From Catenulispora sp. EB89 (GTDB lineage: Bacteria; Actinomycetota; Actinomycetes; Streptomycetales; Catenulisporaceae): DNA of 64,000 bases. Below are positions 25,328 through 34,348 of the stretch, one piece after another. Below the pieces are notes generated by a model. It did not search any database and was not told where the DNA came from. It was given only the letters and a program-made list of their open reading frames with translations. The position numbers were made by a program, and so were the translations under genes. The stretch lies in the NCBI RefSeq assembly GCF_041261445.1, contig NZ_JBGCCU010000010.1, forward strand, positions 186,001 through 250,000, read 5' to 3'. Every line of letters begins with the position of its first letter. The stretch's first letter is position 1.

Positions 25328-27487
25328 GTGAGCAGAATGATCCCCAGGAAGCCGGTCGGCGTGCTGCTCGCGCTGGCCGGCGTGATCGGGACCGTCACGG
25401 TTGGGGCGGTGCCGCAGGCGACCGCCGCGACCGCCGCGAGTGCGGTGTCGGTGACGGTGAACGGTACGGCCGGGCTCGGGAGCATTCCGGGCGGCGCGAT
25501 CGGCCTGAACACGGCCGTCTACGACAGCAATATGAACGACACCCCGATCCCCGGCCTGCTGAAGGCCGCCGGAATCAATGCCCTGCGGTACCCGGGCGGC
25601 TCCTACTCCGACATCTACAACTGGCAGACCAACGTCGCGCAGGGCGGCTACGACGCCCCGAACACCAGCTTCGCCAACTTCATGGGGACCGCGCAGGCCG
25701 CCGCCGCGAGCCCGGTCATCGCCGTCAACTACGGCACCGGCACGCCGGCGTTGGCCGCCTCGTGGGTCCAGAACGCCACCGTGACCAACAAGTACGGCGT
25801 CTCCTACTGGGAGGTCGGCAACGAGGTTTACGGCAACGGCACCTACGGCGCGAACTGGGAGACCGACGCGCACTGCCAGACCTCCTCCGGCACCCCGGTG
25901 ACCGTCGGCAGTGAGCCCGCGCAGACCTACGGCTGCGGTCCCGGCACCTACGCGACCAACGTCCTGAGCTACATGTCGGCGATGAAGGCCGTCAGCGCCA
26001 ACGCCCACGTCTGCGCGGTCCTGACGACCCCGGGCGGCTGGCCCGACAACGTCACCAACCCCCAGACCAGCCCGCTGCCGTGGAACCAGACCGTCCTCAC
26101 GGCGCTCGGCGTCAAGACCGACTGCGTCATCGTGCACTACTACCCCGGCGGCTCCAGCGCCGCGGCGATGCTCACCGCGACCAGCCAGATCTCCGGCATT
26201 GTCTCGACCGTCAAGTCGGAGATCAGCCAGTACGCGAAGGTGGACCCGTCCGCCGTCCCGATCCTCGTCTCCGAGGCCAACTCGAACGTGGACATGGACA
26301 CCCAGCCCAACGCCCTGTTCGCCGCCGACATGTACATGACCTGGCTGGAGAACGGCGTCTCCAACGTGGACTGGTGGGACGAGCACAACGGCCCCGGCAC
26401 CAACCCGCCGAGCATCGTCAACGGCGCCCAGGACTACGGCGACTACGGCATCTTCTCCAGCGGCGGCAACAACAGCGGCGTCACCGAGCCGGCGGTGGAG
26501 ACGCCGTTCGCGCCGTACTACGGCATCGAGATGCTCTCCAAGCTCGGCGGCCCCGGCGACACCATGGTGAACAGCACGTCCTCCAACGCGCTGGTGCGCG
26601 TGCACGCGGTGCGCCGCGCCGGCGGGAACCTGGATCTGCTGATCGACAACGAGGATCCCGGCACCTCCTACACCGTGAACCTCGCCTACAACGGATTCAC
26701 CCCCACCGGCAGCCCGACCGTCTTCACCTTCGCGAACAACGGGAACTCCATCACCAGCGCGACGCAGAGCTCTACCTCGTCCGTGACGGTCGCGCCCTAC
26801 ACGCTCACCGTCGTGCAGGTCCCCGGCAGCGGCGGGGGCGGCGTGACGGCGCCGGGCGCGCCGGGGCAGCCGGCCGTGTCCGGCCTGGCGTCCAGCACCT
26901 CGGGCACCAGCAGCGGCGTCGCCACCCTGACCTGGCCCGCGGCCACGGCCGGCACGTACCCGGTCGCGAACTACCAGGTCTACCAGCAGACCAGCGGCGG
27001 CGGGAGCACGCTCGCCGGCACCACCAGCGCCACCACGCTGAACCTCAGCGGCCTGACGATCGGCGCCGCCTACACCTACGACGTGGTCGCGGTGGACTCG
27101 CACGGCAACCCGTCGCTGCCCTCGCCACCGGTGACGTTCACCGTGCCGCCACCGGCCAACGCGAGCTGCGCGGTGCACTACGCGATCAGCAGCTCCTGGT
27201 CCGGCGGCTTCGGCGCCGCGATCACCGTCACCAACCGCGCCGCGACCGCGGTCAGCGGCTGGACCCTGACGTTCTCCTGGCCCGACTCCGGCGAGGCGGT
27301 CCAGAGCGGCTGGAACGGCACGTGGAGCCAGACCGGCTCGGCGGTGACCGTGACGAACGCCGCGTGGAACGGCACCATCGCGGCCGCCGGCGGCACGGTG
27401 AGCGTCGGCTTCAACGGCACCGACACCGGACAGGACCCGGCGCCGACGGTGTTCGCGCTCAACGGGACGGTGTGCGCGAACAATTGA
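25328..27487 (+). CDS. Secreted GH51-like alpha-L-arabinofuranosidase with Fn3 and CBM2
   Basis: 719 residues from GTG 25328 (GGAAGGCGAG upstream; ATG 25337 is an alternative). Signal peptide to about residue 38. The barrel (about 45-400) has LRYPGGSYSDIYNW, acid/base Glu in SYWEVGNEVYGNG and nucleophile Glu in PILVSEANSNVD, then a beta-sandwich. An Fn3 domain (about 510-610) and a C-terminal CBM2 (about 615-719, Cys at both ends) follow. It would trim arabinose from arabinoxylan while held on cellulose. It is closely related to 20546 but uses CBM2 instead of a sortase signal. Confidence 0.85.
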   Translation: MSRMIPRKPVGVLLALAGVIGTVTVGAVPQATAATAASAVSVTVNGTAGLGSIPGGAIGLNTAVYDSNMNDTPIPGLLKAAGINALRYPGGSYSDIYNWQTNVAQGGYDAPNTSFANFMGTAQAAAASPVIAVNYGTGTPALAASWVQNATVTNKYGVSYWEVGNEVYGNGTYGANWETDAHCQTSSGTPVTVGSEPAQTYGCGPGTYATNVLSYMSAMKAVSANAHVCAVLTTPGGWPDNVTNPQTSPLPWNQTVLTALGVKTDCVIVHYYPGGSSAAAMLTATSQISGIVSTVKSEISQYAKVDPSAVPILVSEANSNVDMDTQPNALFAADMYMTWLENGVSNVDWWDEHNGPGTNPPSIVNGAQDYGDYGIFSSGGNNSGVTEPAVETPFAPYYGIEMLSKLGGPGDTMVNSTSSNALVRVHAVRRAGGNLDLLIDNEDPGTSYTVNLAYNGFTPTGSPTVFTFANNGNSITSATQSSTSSVTVAPYTLTVVQVPGSGGGGVTAPGAPGQPAVSGLASSTSGTSSGVATLTWPAATAGTYPVANYQVYQQTSGGGSTLAGTTSATTLNLSGLTIGAAYTYDVVAVDSHGNPSLPSPPVTFTVPPPANASCAVHYAISSSWSGGFGAAITVTNRAATAVSGWTLTFSWPDSGEAVQSGWNGTWSQTGSAVTVTNAAWNGTIAAAGGTVSVGFNGTDTGQDPAPTVFALNGTVCANN

Positions 27488-27499
27488 CCGGAGGGAGAC

Positions 27500-27525
27500 G
27501 GCGCCTGGTTTCGCGACCAGGCGCC
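27500..27525. terminator. Bidirectional hairpin between GH51-like and GH3 genes
   Basis: GGCGCCTGGT (27500-27509) and ACCAGGCGCC (27516-27525) form a perfect 10-bp stem with a 6-base loop in the 54-bp gap between convergent stops. Confidence 0.75.
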
Positions 27526-27541
27526 ACTCCCGGGAATGTTC

Positions 27542-30022
27542 TTACGCGATGGACAGCTTCACCGAAGCGCTCGACGGCAGATCCACACTGGACCGGCCGA
27601 CACCGAACTCGTACTCCCCGCTCTCGACAAGCAGCGCGCCGACGTCTTCCGACCAGTGCGCCAGCCGCTCCGCCGGCACCTCGAACACGACGGCGCGCGA
27701 TTCCCCCGGCGCCAGCTCGATCCGCTCGAAGCCCTGCAGACGACGCAGGGGAGTGGGCACCGAGGCCTCAAGGGCATGCGAGTAAAGCTGCACGACTTCC
27801 TGCCCTGCGGTCGCACCGCTATTGGTGATCCGCGCCTCAGCCAATATCGTGAAGGATCCCAGCTGATCTTCGCGGACCTTCAGCACGAGGTCGCCGTACT
27901 CGAAAGTTGTGTACGACAAGCCATGGCCGAACGCGTACAGGTGCTCCCGCTGCGAGTACTGGTATGTCCAGCCCGAGCCGATGACGTCGTAGTCGTCGGG
28001 CGCGGGCAGGTCGGCGTCGGAGGCGTACCAGGTCTGCGGCAGCCGGCCGGCCGGGTTGTGGGCGCCGGTCAGCACCTCGGCGACGGCGTTGCCCAGCTCC
28101 TGGCCGCCGTGCGCGGTCCACACGATCGAGGGCACGTGGCGTGCGGCCCAGCCGATCGCGTACGGATAGCTCGACACCACGACGAGCGTGGTGTCCGGGT
28201 TCGCCTCGACGACCGCGCGCAGCAGCGCCTCCTGGTCTGCAGGCAGCGCGAGCCCGTCGCGGTCGATCGTCTCGCGTCCGTTGATGTGCGGGTCGTTGCC
28301 CAGCACCACGATCGCGTGCCGGGCCGAGGCGGCCGCGGCGACGGCCTGGCGGAGGCCGGAGGTGAGGGTTTCGACCACGAACGCCGTCGCGTCCTCGGCG
28401 GTGGCGGCGTCCGCGACGAGCCGGCCGTCGTCCTCGACGCGCAGGTAGCGGCCGCTGGCGTTCGAGCGCACGAGGGTCTGCCCGTCGGCCGCCGGGTGGA
28501 ACTCCCACAGCTCCTTGACCACCCAGCCGTCCGGGGCCGCGGCGTCGGCCCGCACCTCGGTGTCGCCCTTGCCGGTGAGCGTCAGGTACTTGCCGTTCTC
28601 CACCGCCTGCAGGGTGCGCACCGGGACCGGGCATTGGACGCTGGTTCCCCAGTCCTGGTGGCAGAACGGCCCGAACACCGTCTCGCCGGCCCGCAGGGAG
28701 ATCACGTCGGCGCCGTCCACCGTGGCAACGGCCCGGTCGCCGAAGGCGGTGCGCAGGCCGTCGGCGATGCTGACGGCGTAAGGCAGCTCGCCGCTGTACC
28801 AGTCGGTCAGCACCCTGTTTCCCAGGTGGCCGATCACTGCGACAGCCGGTCCGGGGTGGGCCGAGGCCGAGGCCGAACTCCGGGCCGGGGCCGCCTCGGA
28901 CTCGGGCCGGGCCAGCGGAAGCGCCTCGTTCTCGTTCTTGAGCAGGACGACCGCCGCGCGCGCCGCCTCCAACGCCAGCGCGTTGTGCGCCGGGCTGCTG
29001 ATGACGTCGGCGCGAATACCTGCGTACGGGTCGGCGGCGACGTCGAACTCGCCGGTGGCGGCCCGCATCGCCAGCAGCCGTCCGACCGCCGCGTCGATGT
29101 CGGCCTCGGTGATCAGGCCCTGCGCCAGGGCCTCGGTGAAGCGCTCGATCGTCGGCCGCGCGTCCGCGCCGTTGTCGGTGTAGCTGTCCACGCCGGCCTT
29201 GAGCGCGGCGGCGTGCGACTCCACGTGCGTGGCGAAGTACTTCTCGCGGTCGACCAGGTTCGACGGGGCCTGGGCGTCCGAGCAGACGACCAGCTCGGGA
29301 TTCCACGCGCGCAGGGCGTCGTTGATCAGGGGATGGACGTGGTTGGGGACGCCGTTGGTGAGGTTATAGCCCGGCATCACCCCGGCGGCCACCCCCGCCT
29401 CGATCGGGCCGCGGAAGGCCGGGAGTTCGTACTCGTGCAGGACGCGCGGCGGCACGGTGATGTCGATGATGTCGCGGTCGGTCTCGACGTTGTACGCCAG
29501 GAAGTGCTTGAGCACCGGGGTGGTGCGCCAGATCGCCGGGTGGTCGCCGCGCAGCCCGCGGCAGTAGGCGGTGGCCAGCTCGGCGGTGGCGTGCGGATCC
29601 TCGCTGTAGCCCTCCTCGTTGCGGCCCCACCGGGGATCACGCAGCAGGTTCACCACCGGGGCCCAGACGTTGAGCGAGACCATCGGGTGCTTGTCCGCCA
29701 CGTCGCTGGCCCGGAAGGCGTTCTCCGTGTCCTGACGGAACGCCCGGACCTCCGTCGCCACCGCTTCCCCCACGCGCCGGACCAGGTCCCGGTCCCACGT
29801 CGCGCCCAGCCCGACCGCCTGCGGGAACACCGTCGCGCGCCCGATCCAGGCCACGCCGTGCAGCGCCTCGCAGCCGGTGTGGAACGCGTCCAGGCCCAGC
29901 CGCTCGATCGCGGGCTGGTGCTGGTGCAGGAACGCGATCCGCTCGGCCACGGACAGCTGCGCGAGCAGGGCGGCCGCCCGCGCGGCGGTGTCGGGGACGG
30001 CGGTGTCGGGGACTTCAGTCAC
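27542..30022 (-). CDS. GH3 beta-glycosidase (beta-glucosidase/beta-xylosidase) with inserted beta-trefoil
   Basis: 826 residues from GTG 30022, no signal peptide, so intracellular. The GH3 N-domain shows HTGCEALHGVAW, NEEGYSEDPH, VLKHFLAYN and nucleophile Asp in VVCSDAQAPS. The C-domain (about 370-720) is interrupted at about 455-560 by a fascin-like trefoil (NGKYLTLTGKGD; ASGRYLRVEDDGRLVAD). The Fn3-like end is at about 745-826. It would release terminal glucose or xylose from imported oligosaccharides. It is divergent from the ABC importer at 30527; both sides have CGAAGCGCTTCG-type operators, so they are probably one regulon. Confidence 0.85.
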   Translation of the reverse strand: MTEVPDTAVPDTAARAAALLAQLSVAERIAFLHQHQPAIERLGLDAFHTGCEALHGVAWIGRATVFPQAVGLGATWDRDLVRRVGEAVATEVRAFRQDTENAFRASDVADKHPMVSLNVWAPVVNLLRDPRWGRNEEGYSEDPHATAELATAYCRGLRGDHPAIWRTTPVLKHFLAYNVETDRDIIDITVPPRVLHEYELPAFRGPIEAGVAAGVMPGYNLTNGVPNHVHPLINDALRAWNPELVVCSDAQAPSNLVDREKYFATHVESHAAALKAGVDSYTDNGADARPTIERFTEALAQGLITEADIDAAVGRLLAMRAATGEFDVAADPYAGIRADVISSPAHNALALEAARAAVVLLKNENEALPLARPESEAAPARSSASASAHPGPAVAVIGHLGNRVLTDWYSGELPYAVSIADGLRTAFGDRAVATVDGADVISLRAGETVFGPFCHQDWGTSVQCPVPVRTLQAVENGKYLTLTGKGDTEVRADAAAPDGWVVKELWEFHPAADGQTLVRSNASGRYLRVEDDGRLVADAATAEDATAFVVETLTSGLRQAVAAAASARHAIVVLGNDPHINGRETIDRDGLALPADQEALLRAVVEANPDTTLVVVSSYPYAIGWAARHVPSIVWTAHGGQELGNAVAEVLTGAHNPAGRLPQTWYASDADLPAPDDYDVIGSGWTYQYSQREHLYAFGHGLSYTTFEYGDLVLKVREDQLGSFTILAEARITNSGATAGQEVVQLYSHALEASVPTPLRRLQGFERIELAPGESRAVVFEVPAERLAHWSEDVGALLVESGEYEFGVGRSSVDLPSSASVKLSIA

Positions 30023-30119
30023 GGGACGGCCTTTTCGTCGGCGGCGGTGCGGACACCGCGGGGGAACCGTTACATGGCCTCGGACAGCGGTCCGGCCGAG
30101 GCCCGGCAGGGCTCGCATG

Positions 30120-30133
30120 TCGAAGCGCTTCGA
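30120..30133. promoter_or_regulatory. TCGAAGCGCTTCGA operator on the GH3 side
   Basis: A perfect 14-bp palindrome 98 bp upstream of the GH3 start, identical to 42321-42334 beside the LacI gene at 41060. Confidence 0.75.
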
Positions 30134-30327
30134 AAGTCCCATCTATCGAAGCCTCTGTCAACCCTGGCCGCCGCTCGATCTGAGGGCTTCGCTGCTGCTC
30201 AAAGTGGCTTAGACCAATTCCCGGCGGCGATTCGTGGCGAGGATTCCTGACCGAGGCATGGGATGTTTAAACCGATTTGGCCGCTCCACCGATACCGAAA
30301 CGTGACCGTCGACCCTTGCGCCGCTGG

Positions 30328-30368
30328 TTGGGCTGACTTAACCTCAACGCAATATTGAAGCGCTTCGA
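30328..30368 (+). promoter_or_regulatory. Promoter and TGAAGCGCTTCGA operator of the LplBC-type importer
   Basis: TTGGGC (30328-30333), 16 bp and CAATAT (30350-30355) form a plausible promoter, followed at once by TGAAGCGCTTCGA (30356-30368), so a bound repressor would sit on the transcription start. The 504-bp GH3/importer gap otherwise holds only the 30120 operator and an isolated GTTTAAAC-like palindrome near 30263. Confidence 0.55.
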
Positions 30369-30526
30369 CAGTGCTCGCTGATCGTGCGTCAGCCCTGAGC
30401 CCGCACCAGCCGACAGCCGCACCACCACCTCTGTCGTGGCCCTGACACGCCCGCCGGCAGCCGGCGGGGCGTGCCGTGGGGCACCAACCATCTCGTTTCG
30501 TCTCGTTTCGTTGACTGGAGAGTTCA

Positions 30527-32203
30527 ATGTCGAGCACCAACGCGTTCCCGCGCCGCGGATTCCTCACGGCGTCCGCCGGCGTGGCCGGCGCGATCGGGCT
30601 GTCTCCGCTGTTGGCGGCCTGCGGCAACAACGGCGGCAAGGGCGGGGCGAGCACCAAGGCGGCGATCCAGGCCGTGCTGCCGACGTACAAGCCGCTGTCC
30701 GGCGCGGTCACCCCGGACATCCCATCGGTGGCCGGCGCCAACGGCGCCATGACCAACCCCGGCTTCCTGGCCTACCCCACCAACCTGGTCAAGACGGTGA
30801 CCGGCGCGGTCGGCTCGGGCGGCAAGTACACCGGCGTCGCGCCGTCGTGGAACCCGGTCCCGCCGGCCGGCAACTCCTTCTACACCGCGGTGAACAAGGC
30901 GCTGGGCGCGAACTTCGTCTCGCAGCCCGCCAACGGCAACACCTACAACACGGTGATCCCGCCGCTGATCGCGGCGAACAAGCTGCCGGACTGGCTGGCC
31001 GTCCCGGGCTGGCTCAACAGCCAGTTCAACACCGGCGGCCTGGTCGGCACCCGGCTGGCCGATCTGACGACGTACCTCGGCGGCGACGCGATCCTGGAAT
31101 ACCCGAACCTCGCTGCCCTCCCCAGCGGCGCCTGGCAGTGCGGGATCTGGAACAACCGGCTCTACGGCATCCCGACGAACGCCGACAGCCTCGGCTTCGC
31201 CGGCGCCCTGTACTACCGCAAGGACCTGCTGGACGCCAAGGGCATCACGCCCAACGTCAAGACCGCCGACGACTTCATGGCCCTGGGCCAGGAGATCAAC
31301 AACCCCAAGGGCGGCGTGTGGGCCTTCGACGACCTGCTGGTGTACCTGTACCAGGTCTTCAAGGTGCCGCTTGGCGGCTGGTACCTGGAGAACGGCAAGA
31401 TCAAGAACGCCGGCGAGCACCCGGCCATGCTGGAGTGCCTGGCCTGGGCCAACAAGATCGCAAAGGCCGGGCTGGTCCACCCCGACGCCATCGCCGGCGT
31501 GAACACCACCAATCCCAGCCGGTTCATGGCCGGCAAGGTCTTCATCGAGGGCGGCGGCGCGTCCGGCATGAGCGGCTCGGACGCGAAGAGCGGCACGGCG
31601 GGCAAGGCCGGCTACCAGCGCGCGGTGTTCCCGGTGTTCTCCTTCGACGGCTCGACCCCGACCATCGCCCTGGGCGGCTCCTCGGGCTACCTGAGCTACC
31701 TGAACAAGAACCTGAGCCCGGCCCAGATCAAGGAGTGCCTGCGGATCGCGAACTTCTTCGCCGCGCCGTTCGGCTCCTCCGAGTACAACCTGCTCAACTA
31801 CGGAGTCGAGGGCATCCACTACACGATGGGCGCCGACGGGCCGGTACGCACCACCGAGGGCTCCAACACCGCGGCCGACAGCATCTACGGCTTCTTCAGC
31901 ACTCCGCAGACCGCGGTCTACAACGCGGGCTACCCCGACGTCACCAAGGCCTACGAGACCTGGTGCGCCGACGCGGCCAAGTACGCCTACAAACCGATGT
32001 TCTGGAACCTGAACATCACGGTGCCGGATCAGTACTCCAAGATCGCCGGTGCCTCCGAACTGTGGGACGCGACGCAGGCCGTGGCACACGGCAAGCAGCC
32101 GATGTCCTACTACCAGGACGCGTACTCGACGTGGAAGAGCGGCGGCGGAGACGCCCTGGGCACCTGGTACCAGCAGAACGTCATTGACAAGGGCCTGAGC
32201 TAG
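30527..32203 (+). CDS. Tat-exported sugar-binding lipoprotein (LplA type)
   Basis: 558 residues. The signal combines a twin-arginine motif (PRRGFLTASAG) with a lipobox (LLAAC at about residue 36), so it is probably exported folded and lipidated. The large solute-binding domain (NRLYGIPTNADSLGFAGALYYRKDLL; GYLSYLNKNLSPAQIKECL) fits the LplA family that serves LplB/LplC permeases for complex oligosaccharides such as pectic or xyloglucan fragments. The GGAGAG ribosome site is well placed. It is first in an operon with two permeases and GH42; the hairpin after it would keep its mRNA level higher than that of the permeases. Confidence 0.88.
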   Translation: MSSTNAFPRRGFLTASAGVAGAIGLSPLLAACGNNGGKGGASTKAAIQAVLPTYKPLSGAVTPDIPSVAGANGAMTNPGFLAYPTNLVKTVTGAVGSGGKYTGVAPSWNPVPPAGNSFYTAVNKALGANFVSQPANGNTYNTVIPPLIAANKLPDWLAVPGWLNSQFNTGGLVGTRLADLTTYLGGDAILEYPNLAALPSGAWQCGIWNNRLYGIPTNADSLGFAGALYYRKDLLDAKGITPNVKTADDFMALGQEINNPKGGVWAFDDLLVYLYQVFKVPLGGWYLENGKIKNAGEHPAMLECLAWANKIAKAGLVHPDAIAGVNTTNPSRFMAGKVFIEGGGASGMSGSDAKSGTAGKAGYQRAVFPVFSFDGSTPTIALGGSSGYLSYLNKNLSPAQIKECLRIANFFAAPFGSSEYNLLNYGVEGIHYTMGADGPVRTTEGSNTAADSIYGFFSTPQTAVYNAGYPDVTKAYETWCADAAKYAYKPMFWNLNITVPDQYSKIAGASELWDATQAVAHGKQPMSYYQDAYSTWKSGGGDALGTWYQQNVIDKGLS

Positions 32204-32212
32204 CGGGCCCCC

Positions 32213-32264
32213 GGGTCCGGCCGCCGGGCGCGCTTGAGGGGGCGACGTCGCGGCGGCCGGGCCC
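32213..32264 (+). terminator. Intra-operon hairpin after the binding-protein gene
   Basis: GGGTCCGGCCGCCG (32213-32226) pairs with CGGCGGCCGGGCCC (32251-32264), one G-T pair, 24-base loop, just past the stop. It is probably an attenuator or mRNA stabiliser between binding protein and permeases. Confidence 0.55.
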
Positions 32265-32307
32265 GCCTTCGCGGTGAGTCACTGGTACAGGGATGGGAGT
32301 GGGGCAG

Positions 32308-33324
32308 ATGGCGGTGATGGCGGACGGTGCGGCCGTGCCGGAGGAAACGAAGCCGAGGCGGGAGTCGCCGCCGGGGGCGTGGGAGCAGACCGGTCCGGCG
32401 CCGGCCAGGCCGGGCGGCCTGAGCCGGTGGGCCCGTCTGCGGCGCGACCGCTCGCTCCTGTTCATGATCGCCCCGGCGATGCTGGTGCTGCTGGTCTTCG
32501 CCTACCTGCCGATGTTCGGCACGATCTCGGCGTTCGAGTACTACGACCCCATCTACGGGTTCTTCCACAGCGACTTCGTCGGGATGAAGAACTTCACCGA
32601 CCTGATGGGCGACCCGGCGTTCTGGCACGCGTTCGAGAACACGCTGGTGCTGAGCCTGGTGCAGATCGTGCTGTACTTCCCGGTCCCGATCGGGCTGGCG
32701 CTGCTGCTGAACACCGTGATCAGCACCAAGCTCCGGTCCTTCATCCAGGCCGTGGTGTACCTGCCGCACTTCTTCTCCTGGGTGCTGGTCATCACCATCT
32801 TCAACCAGATGCTCGGCGGCGCCGGCCTGCTCAACCAGTTCCTGCGCCAGCACCACATGGCGACCTGGAACATCATGTCCAGCGGATCGGCGTTCAAGTA
32901 CCTGGTGACCTTCCAGGCGGTGTGGAAGGAGGCTGGCTGGGGGATCATCGTCTTCCTGGCCGCACTGGCCGCCATCGACCCGGCGCTGTACGAGTCGGCC
33001 GCGGTGGACGGCGCGAACCGGTGGCGCCGGACGTGGCACATCACGCTGCCCGGGATGCGCGGCATGATCGTGCTGATGCTGGTCCTGCGGCTGGGCAACG
33101 CGCTCAACGTCGGGTTCGAGCAGATGCTCATCCAGCGCCAGGCGGTCGGGGCGCAGCACGCCGAGGTCCTGGACACGTTCGCCTACTTCTACGGCATCGG
33201 CAACGGCAACTTCGGCTACGGCGCGGCGGCTGGCCTGTTCAAGGGCGTGATCTCGCTGATTCTGATCTTCGCGGCCAACAAGATGGCGCACAAGCTCGGT
33301 GAGGACGGGTTGTACCGCAAATGA
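32308..33324 (+). CDS. ABC permease, LplB type
   Basis: 338 residues from ATG 32308, which has GGAG at good spacing (ATG 32293 is also possible). After a cytoplasmic leader come six helices (LFMIAPAMLVLLVFAYLPMF first) and the EAA loop ALYESAAVDGANRWRRTWHI. LplB proteins are longer than ordinary sugar permeases and pair with LplC. The stop overlaps the next start by 4 bp (ATGA), giving translational coupling. Confidence 0.9.
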   Translation: MAVMADGAAVPEETKPRRESPPGAWEQTGPAPARPGGLSRWARLRRDRSLLFMIAPAMLVLLVFAYLPMFGTISAFEYYDPIYGFFHSDFVGMKNFTDLMGDPAFWHAFENTLVLSLVQIVLYFPVPIGLALLLNTVISTKLRSFIQAVVYLPHFFSWVLVITIFNQMLGGAGLLNQFLRQHHMATWNIMSSGSAFKYLVTFQAVWKEAGWGIIVFLAALAAIDPALYESAAVDGANRWRRTWHITLPGMRGMIVLMLVLRLGNALNVGFEQMLIQRQAVGAQHAEVLDTFAYFYGIGNGNFGYGAAAGLFKGVISLILIFAANKMAHKLGEDGLYRK

Positions 33325-34301
33325 GCACACTGTCGACAGCTTCCACCTCCGGCCGCCGCAAGCCGCCGGCCGGCAACGTCCCGCGCAAGCGTGCCAAGGG
33401 GCGCGCGGTCTGGGAGGACCGGCCGACCCTGGTCGGCCAGTTCGGCAAGGGCATGGTGCTCACGGTCGTCGTGCTGGCCATCGCGCTGCCGCTGTACGCC
33501 ATCGTCCTGACCAGCTTCTCCAGCGAGGGCGCCATCACCCGCGCCGGCGGCAGCCTGGTGGTGGTGCCGGACGGGCTGAGCCTCGGCGCCTACCGGGAGA
33601 TCTTCTCCAACGGCGTCGTCACCCGCGCGGTGCTGGTCAGCGTCGGGATCACGGTCGTCGGCACAGCGGTGTCGATGGTGCTCAGCATCCTGTGCGCGTA
33701 CGGCCTGTCCCGGGCCCGCTCCTTCGGGCACCGGTTCTTCCTGGGCGCGATGATCTTCACCATGTTCTTCGGCGGCGGCCTGATCCCCGGCTTCCTGGTG
33801 GTCAGCGAGCTGCACGGCTACGACAACTACTGGGCCCTGATCCTGCCCAGCTGCCTGTCGGTCTTCAACATCCTGATCATGCGGGGCTTCTACCAGGCCA
33901 CCGCCCAGGAGATGATCGACGCCGCGCGGATCGACGGCGCCGGGGAGTGGCGCATCCTGTGGTCGGTGGTGCTGCCCACGACCAAGGCGGTGACCGCGGT
34001 GATGACGCTGTTCTACGCGGTCGGGTACTGGGGTTCGTGGTTCAACACCCTGCTGTACATGCCGTTCGACAATTCCAAGTGGTCCCTGTCGTATGTGCTG
34101 TACGAGTACGTCAACCTCGGCGCGAAGATGCCGGGCGTCGACACCGCCGGAGCCGGGGACACTGTGCAGCACCAGGCCGCGTCTCCGTTCGGGATCTCGA
34201 TGGCCGTGGTCGTGCTCACGCTCATTCCGATCCTGGTCGTCTACCCCTTCCTGCAGAAGCACTTCACCAAGGGCATGCTCACCGGCGCCATCAAGGGCTG
34301 A
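33321..34301 (+). CDS. ABC permease, LplC (CarB) type
   Basis: 326 residues with a basic leader, six helices and EAA loop EMIDAARIDGAGEWRILWSV. The last residues, FLQKHFTKGMLTGAIKG, are the signature end of LplC permeases. It forms the channel with LplB and receives sugars from the Tat lipoprotein. GH42 follows 47 bases later. No ATPase gene is nearby. Confidence 0.92.
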   Translation: MSTLSTASTSGRRKPPAGNVPRKRAKGRAVWEDRPTLVGQFGKGMVLTVVVLAIALPLYAIVLTSFSSEGAITRAGGSLVVVPDGLSLGAYREIFSNGVVTRAVLVSVGITVVGTAVSMVLSILCAYGLSRARSFGHRFFLGAMIFTMFFGGGLIPGFLVVSELHGYDNYWALILPSCLSVFNILIMRGFYQATAQEMIDAARIDGAGEWRILWSVVLPTTKAVTAVMTLFYAVGYWGSWFNTLLYMPFDNSKWSLSYVLYEYVNLGAKMPGVDTAGAGDTVQHQAASPFGISMAVVVLTLIPILVVYPFLQKHFTKGMLTGAIKG

Positions 34302-34348
34302 ACCGCTGAACGATGCCCGGCCACGGGCCCGCGAAAGGAACGATCACC

